DNA of 64,000 nucleotides, from assembly GCA_938028725.1 (NCBI GenBank), contig CALIMH010000012.1:1-64000 (forward strand), in the 5' to 3' direction. Of this stretch, positions 61,911-64,000 are shown in pieces. The position numbers were made by a program, and so were the translations under genes. Source of the stretch: an uncultured Anaerolineae bacterium. GTDB taxonomy: Bacteria > Chloroflexota > Anaerolineae > J036 > Brachytrichaceae. The notes beneath the pieces are model-generated. The model worked only from the letters and a program-made list of their open reading frames with translations. It had not been told where the DNA came from and made no database searches. Each line of letters opens with the position of its first letter. Position 1 is the stretch's first letter.

Positions 61911-63646
61911 ATGGGTAATCCGTTTGTGCGATCTCTCGTCTCGCGGGTTGTTTGGTTTCGTCTCTTACAGGAGGAGTTTCGGGGTTATTCCCTCGCCACG
62001 CTGCAGAAGGATTTGCTAGCCGGGGTGACGGTGGCAGCGGTGGCGTTGCCGTTGGCGCTGGCCTTTGGCATTGCCTCCGGCAGCACGCCGGCCGCCGGCC
62101 TGGTGACGGCGATCCTCTCCGGCATTGTGATCGGTGGCCTGTCGGGTGCGCCTTTCCAGATCAGCGGTCCGACGGGTGCGATGTCCGCTGTGTCGCCACG
62201 CAGTATGGGGCGCAGGCGCTGTTGATCGTCGGCGCCATAGCTGGCGCGATCATCTTGCTGGTAGGCCTGCTGAAGCTGGGGCGCACCGTGCTGCTGATCC
62301 CGCGCCCAGTGATCACCGGCTTCACCAGTGGCATCGCGGTCATCATCTTTGTCGGCCAACTTGGCAACTTGCTGGGCGTTCAGGTCAAGCCCGCTGAGCT
62401 GCCGTTGTTGTACGCGCTAGGCGTGAGCGAGGAGAGCGCGGTGCTCAAGCTGCTGGGCTTCCTGCGCTTGGACTACACCCCTGATTGGCACACGCTTGCC
62501 ACCGCTGCAATGGTGGTGAGCTTCATCTTTTTGCTGCCCAAGCCCATCAGCAAGCGCGTGCCAGGGTCGCTGCTCGGCATTGTGGTGGCCACGTTGGTGG
62601 TGATCGCGTTGGGGTGGCAGGAGCCTGTGATCGGCCAAATCCCGAACACCATCCTGCTCGACGAGCGCCTGACGCTTTCGCCCGACCTGTTGGCGAGGGC
62701 GTCTGGCCTGATCGCGCCGGCGCTGAGCGTCGCAGCCTTGGGCGCGGTGGAGTCGCTGCTGTGCGGCGCGGTTGGCAGCAAAGCCACCGGCAAGCGCATG
62801 GACGGCGACCAGGAGCTGATCGCGCAGGGCATCGGCAATTTGCTGATCCCGTTCTTTGGCGGCGTGCCGGCGACGGCGGCGATCGCCCGCACCAGCGTGG
62901 CAATCAACAGTGGTGGCCAAACGCGCCTCACCAGCATCTTCCATGGGTTGGTGTTGCTGCTGTGTGCGCTGTTCCTCGGGCCGCTGCTGGCGCGCGTGCC
63001 GCTCTCGGCGTTGGCCGGCGTGCTGGTGGCGACAGCAATCAAGATGAACGAGTGGGATGAGATCCGCTGGATGTTTCGCCACCGTTTTAAGGGCGCTATC
63101 GCGCTGTTCTTCATCACCATGTTCGCCACCGCGCTCTTTGACCTGACGCAGGCGATCATCATCGGCGTCGGCCTGAGCGCGCTGCTGTACATCTACAACT
63201 CCAGCCAAGTCTCGGTTTCGCGCAAGCCTGTGGACGTGGCCATGCTGCGCGCGCGTGGCCATGAAATTGACGACTCTCATCCCGATATCCTCGTGGCCTA
63301 CATCACCGGCCCTCTGTTTTTTGCCGCGGTGCAGGCGTTCCGCCGCGAGTTCGGCGATCACCAATGCTGCCGCGTGCTGATCCTCTCTATGCGCGGCGTG
63401 CCGTTGATTGACGTGAGTGGCCTAGAGCTGATCGAGGAATTGCACGAGGCCCAGCGCGCTTGCGGTGGCGAGCTGATGCTTTGCGCGTTGCAGCCTGCCG
63501 TCCGCCAGATGTTGGATCGCTCTCGGCTCACCGAGGAGATCGGCGAGCACAACATCTTCTGGGCTGCCGACGCGGCGATCCTCGAGGCGAACCGCCGGCT
63601 GGCTGCGCAACAGGGGCATCAGCCGGCGGTTCAAGCAGTGGCCTGA
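61911..63646 (+). pseudogene. SulP-family anion transporter with a frameshift
   Basis: Two overlapping frames together encode a SulP protein: 61911-62190 gives the N-terminal segments ending in the anion-site sequence ISGPTGAMSAV, and 62192-63646 continues VATQYGAQALLIVG through the remaining helices to a C-terminal STAS domain (VLILSMRGVPLIDVSGLELI). The first frame runs into a stop at 62223-62225. Compared with relatives about 13 nt appear to be missing between AMSAV and VATQYG. The product is broken unless this is a sequencing or assembly error or the frame is restored by ribosomal slippage, for which I see no slippery site. It was probably a sulfate or bicarbonate transporter. Confidence 0.8.
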
Positions 63647-63660
63647 ACCGCTGCGCAGCG

Positions 63661-63882
63661 ATGGTTTTGCAGGTGAAGGTCAAGCCGCGTTCGCGCGTCG
63701 CTGCGCTGCAACAGTTGCCGGATGGAACATGGGTGGCGCAGCTCCGTTCCCCGCCGGTGGATGGTTTGGCGAACGCAGAGCTGATCGCGCTGGTGGCGGC
63801 GCATTTTGGCCGCCCTCGCAGCGCCGTGCGCATCCAGTCCGGCCATACCTCGCGCTGGAAACGCGTGCAGGTGGACGACTAG
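63661..63882 (+). CDS. DUF167 (YggU-like) protein
   Basis: A 73-residue protein of the DUF167 family: VLQVKVKPRSRVAALQQLPD, PPVDGLANAELIALVAAHFG and VRIQSGHTSRWKRVQVDD, which match the small alpha/beta fold. The ATG at 63661 follows the SulP stop by 14 nt. Function is not established. Its stop codon shares bases with the convergent HypF stop. Confidence 0.88.
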   Translation: MVLQVKVKPRSRVAALQQLPDGTWVAQLRSPPVDGLANAELIALVAAHFGRPRSAVRIQSGHTSRWKRVQVDD

Positions 63883-64000
63883 CTGTCGGGGGCCTCGCGC
63901 AGGCCGGCGATCAGCACCTGGCCCAACGCCAAGCCGCCGTCGTTGGTTGGCGCCAGGCGCGGCCATAGCACCTCAAAGCCGCGCGCCCGCAAGGCGCGTA
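63879..64000 (-). CDS. hypF: C-terminal end of HypF carbamoyltransferase (partial)
   Basis: The last 40 residues, on the minus strand, run off the right edge: LWPRLAPTNDGGLALGQVLI is the highly conserved end of HypF, followed by AGLREAPDS and a TAG. HypF makes the carbamoyl that becomes cyanide ligand in NiFe hydrogenases, so a hydrogenase gene cluster is expected beyond the window. The rest of the protein is not visible, so a related carbamoyltransferase remains possible. Confidence 0.75.
   Translation of the reverse strand, partial: RALRARGFEVLWPRLAPTNDGGLALGQVLIAGLREAPDS

Overview
The window is a GC-rich, densely packed bacterial chromosome segment with genes on both strands, many ATGA stop/start overlaps and very little intergenic DNA. 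The gene set suggests a Chloroflexota bacterium, probably of the Anaerolineae. The grounds are coenzyme F420 genes, a fused alpha/beta pyruvate-type dehydrogenase E1, a two-subunit type glycine decarboxylase P protein, an NBR1-like (four-tryptophan) lipoprotein, a system I cytochrome c maturation cluster, a tungsten aldehyde oxidoreductase and FakA/DegV fatty acid kinase genes. The phylum call is an inference from gene content; no marker tree could be run. I see no rRNA, CRISPR array, insertion sequence, transposase or prophage.

Layout. 1-2.6 kb: the start of a Tat-exported Fe-S subunit, divergent from an arsR / thioredoxin-like / arsP metalloid operon with a palindromic operator, then a gene-poor spacer holding what looks like a dead gene tail. 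2.7-7.6 kb: fused E1 and an E2 with two subunit-binding domains, and a family 2 glycosyltransferase. 7.6-9.6 kb: a translationally coupled F420 operon (fno, cofE, FbiB-like nitroreductase). 9.6-14.5 kb: a rhodanese, an ABC-2 exporter whose ATPase and two permeases are separated by an opposite-strand MFS gene, and tRNA-Arg(GCG). 14.6-18.5 kb: gcvH, gcvPA, a Gfo/Idh/MocA oxidoreductase and a cobalamin-binding-type protein. 18.5-23.4 kb: a YitT protein, a degenerate tyrosine recombinase, tRNA-Val(CAC), a PfkB-like protein lacking its catalytic Asp, a coupled membrane protein and an amidohydrolase.

23.4-28.7 kb: cytochrome c maturation genes (ccmF, ccmH, a ResA/CcmG thioredoxin, a CcmI-like protein) with a dihaem c lipoprotein. 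28.8-33.0 kb: a terminator and gene remnant, ruvB, ftsK, tRNA(CAU). 33-38.9 kb: an acyl-CoA ligase and a MarR-controlled heterodimeric ABC exporter with two tandem palindromes upstream. 39-49.9 kb: pepF, the FW-domain lipoprotein, an orphan moxR, rlmN, rpmB, then Asp23-like / fakA / degV / CoxM-like / polX. 49.9-57 kb: rpsO, pnp, coaE, ilvE, argF and a putative M50-type protease pair. 57-61.3 kb: a DJ-1/PfpI protein, an aldehyde dehydrogenase, a MoaD-like protein and a convergent tungsten aldehyde oxidoreductase. 61.5-64 kb: an ArsR repressor with a perfect palindromic operator, a frameshifted SulP transporter, a DUF167 protein and the end of hypF.

Several genes have a -10 hexamer (TATAAT, TACAAT, GATAAT) only 6-14 nt before the start codon and no Shine-Dalgarno sequence, so leaderless or near-leaderless transcription appears common; other genes carry clear AGGAGG sites. 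No wholly new multi-gene system is evident. The best candidates for new biology are the PfkB-like/membrane protein pair, the degenerate recombinase beside tRNA-Val, the FW-domain lipoprotein and the aldehyde module.
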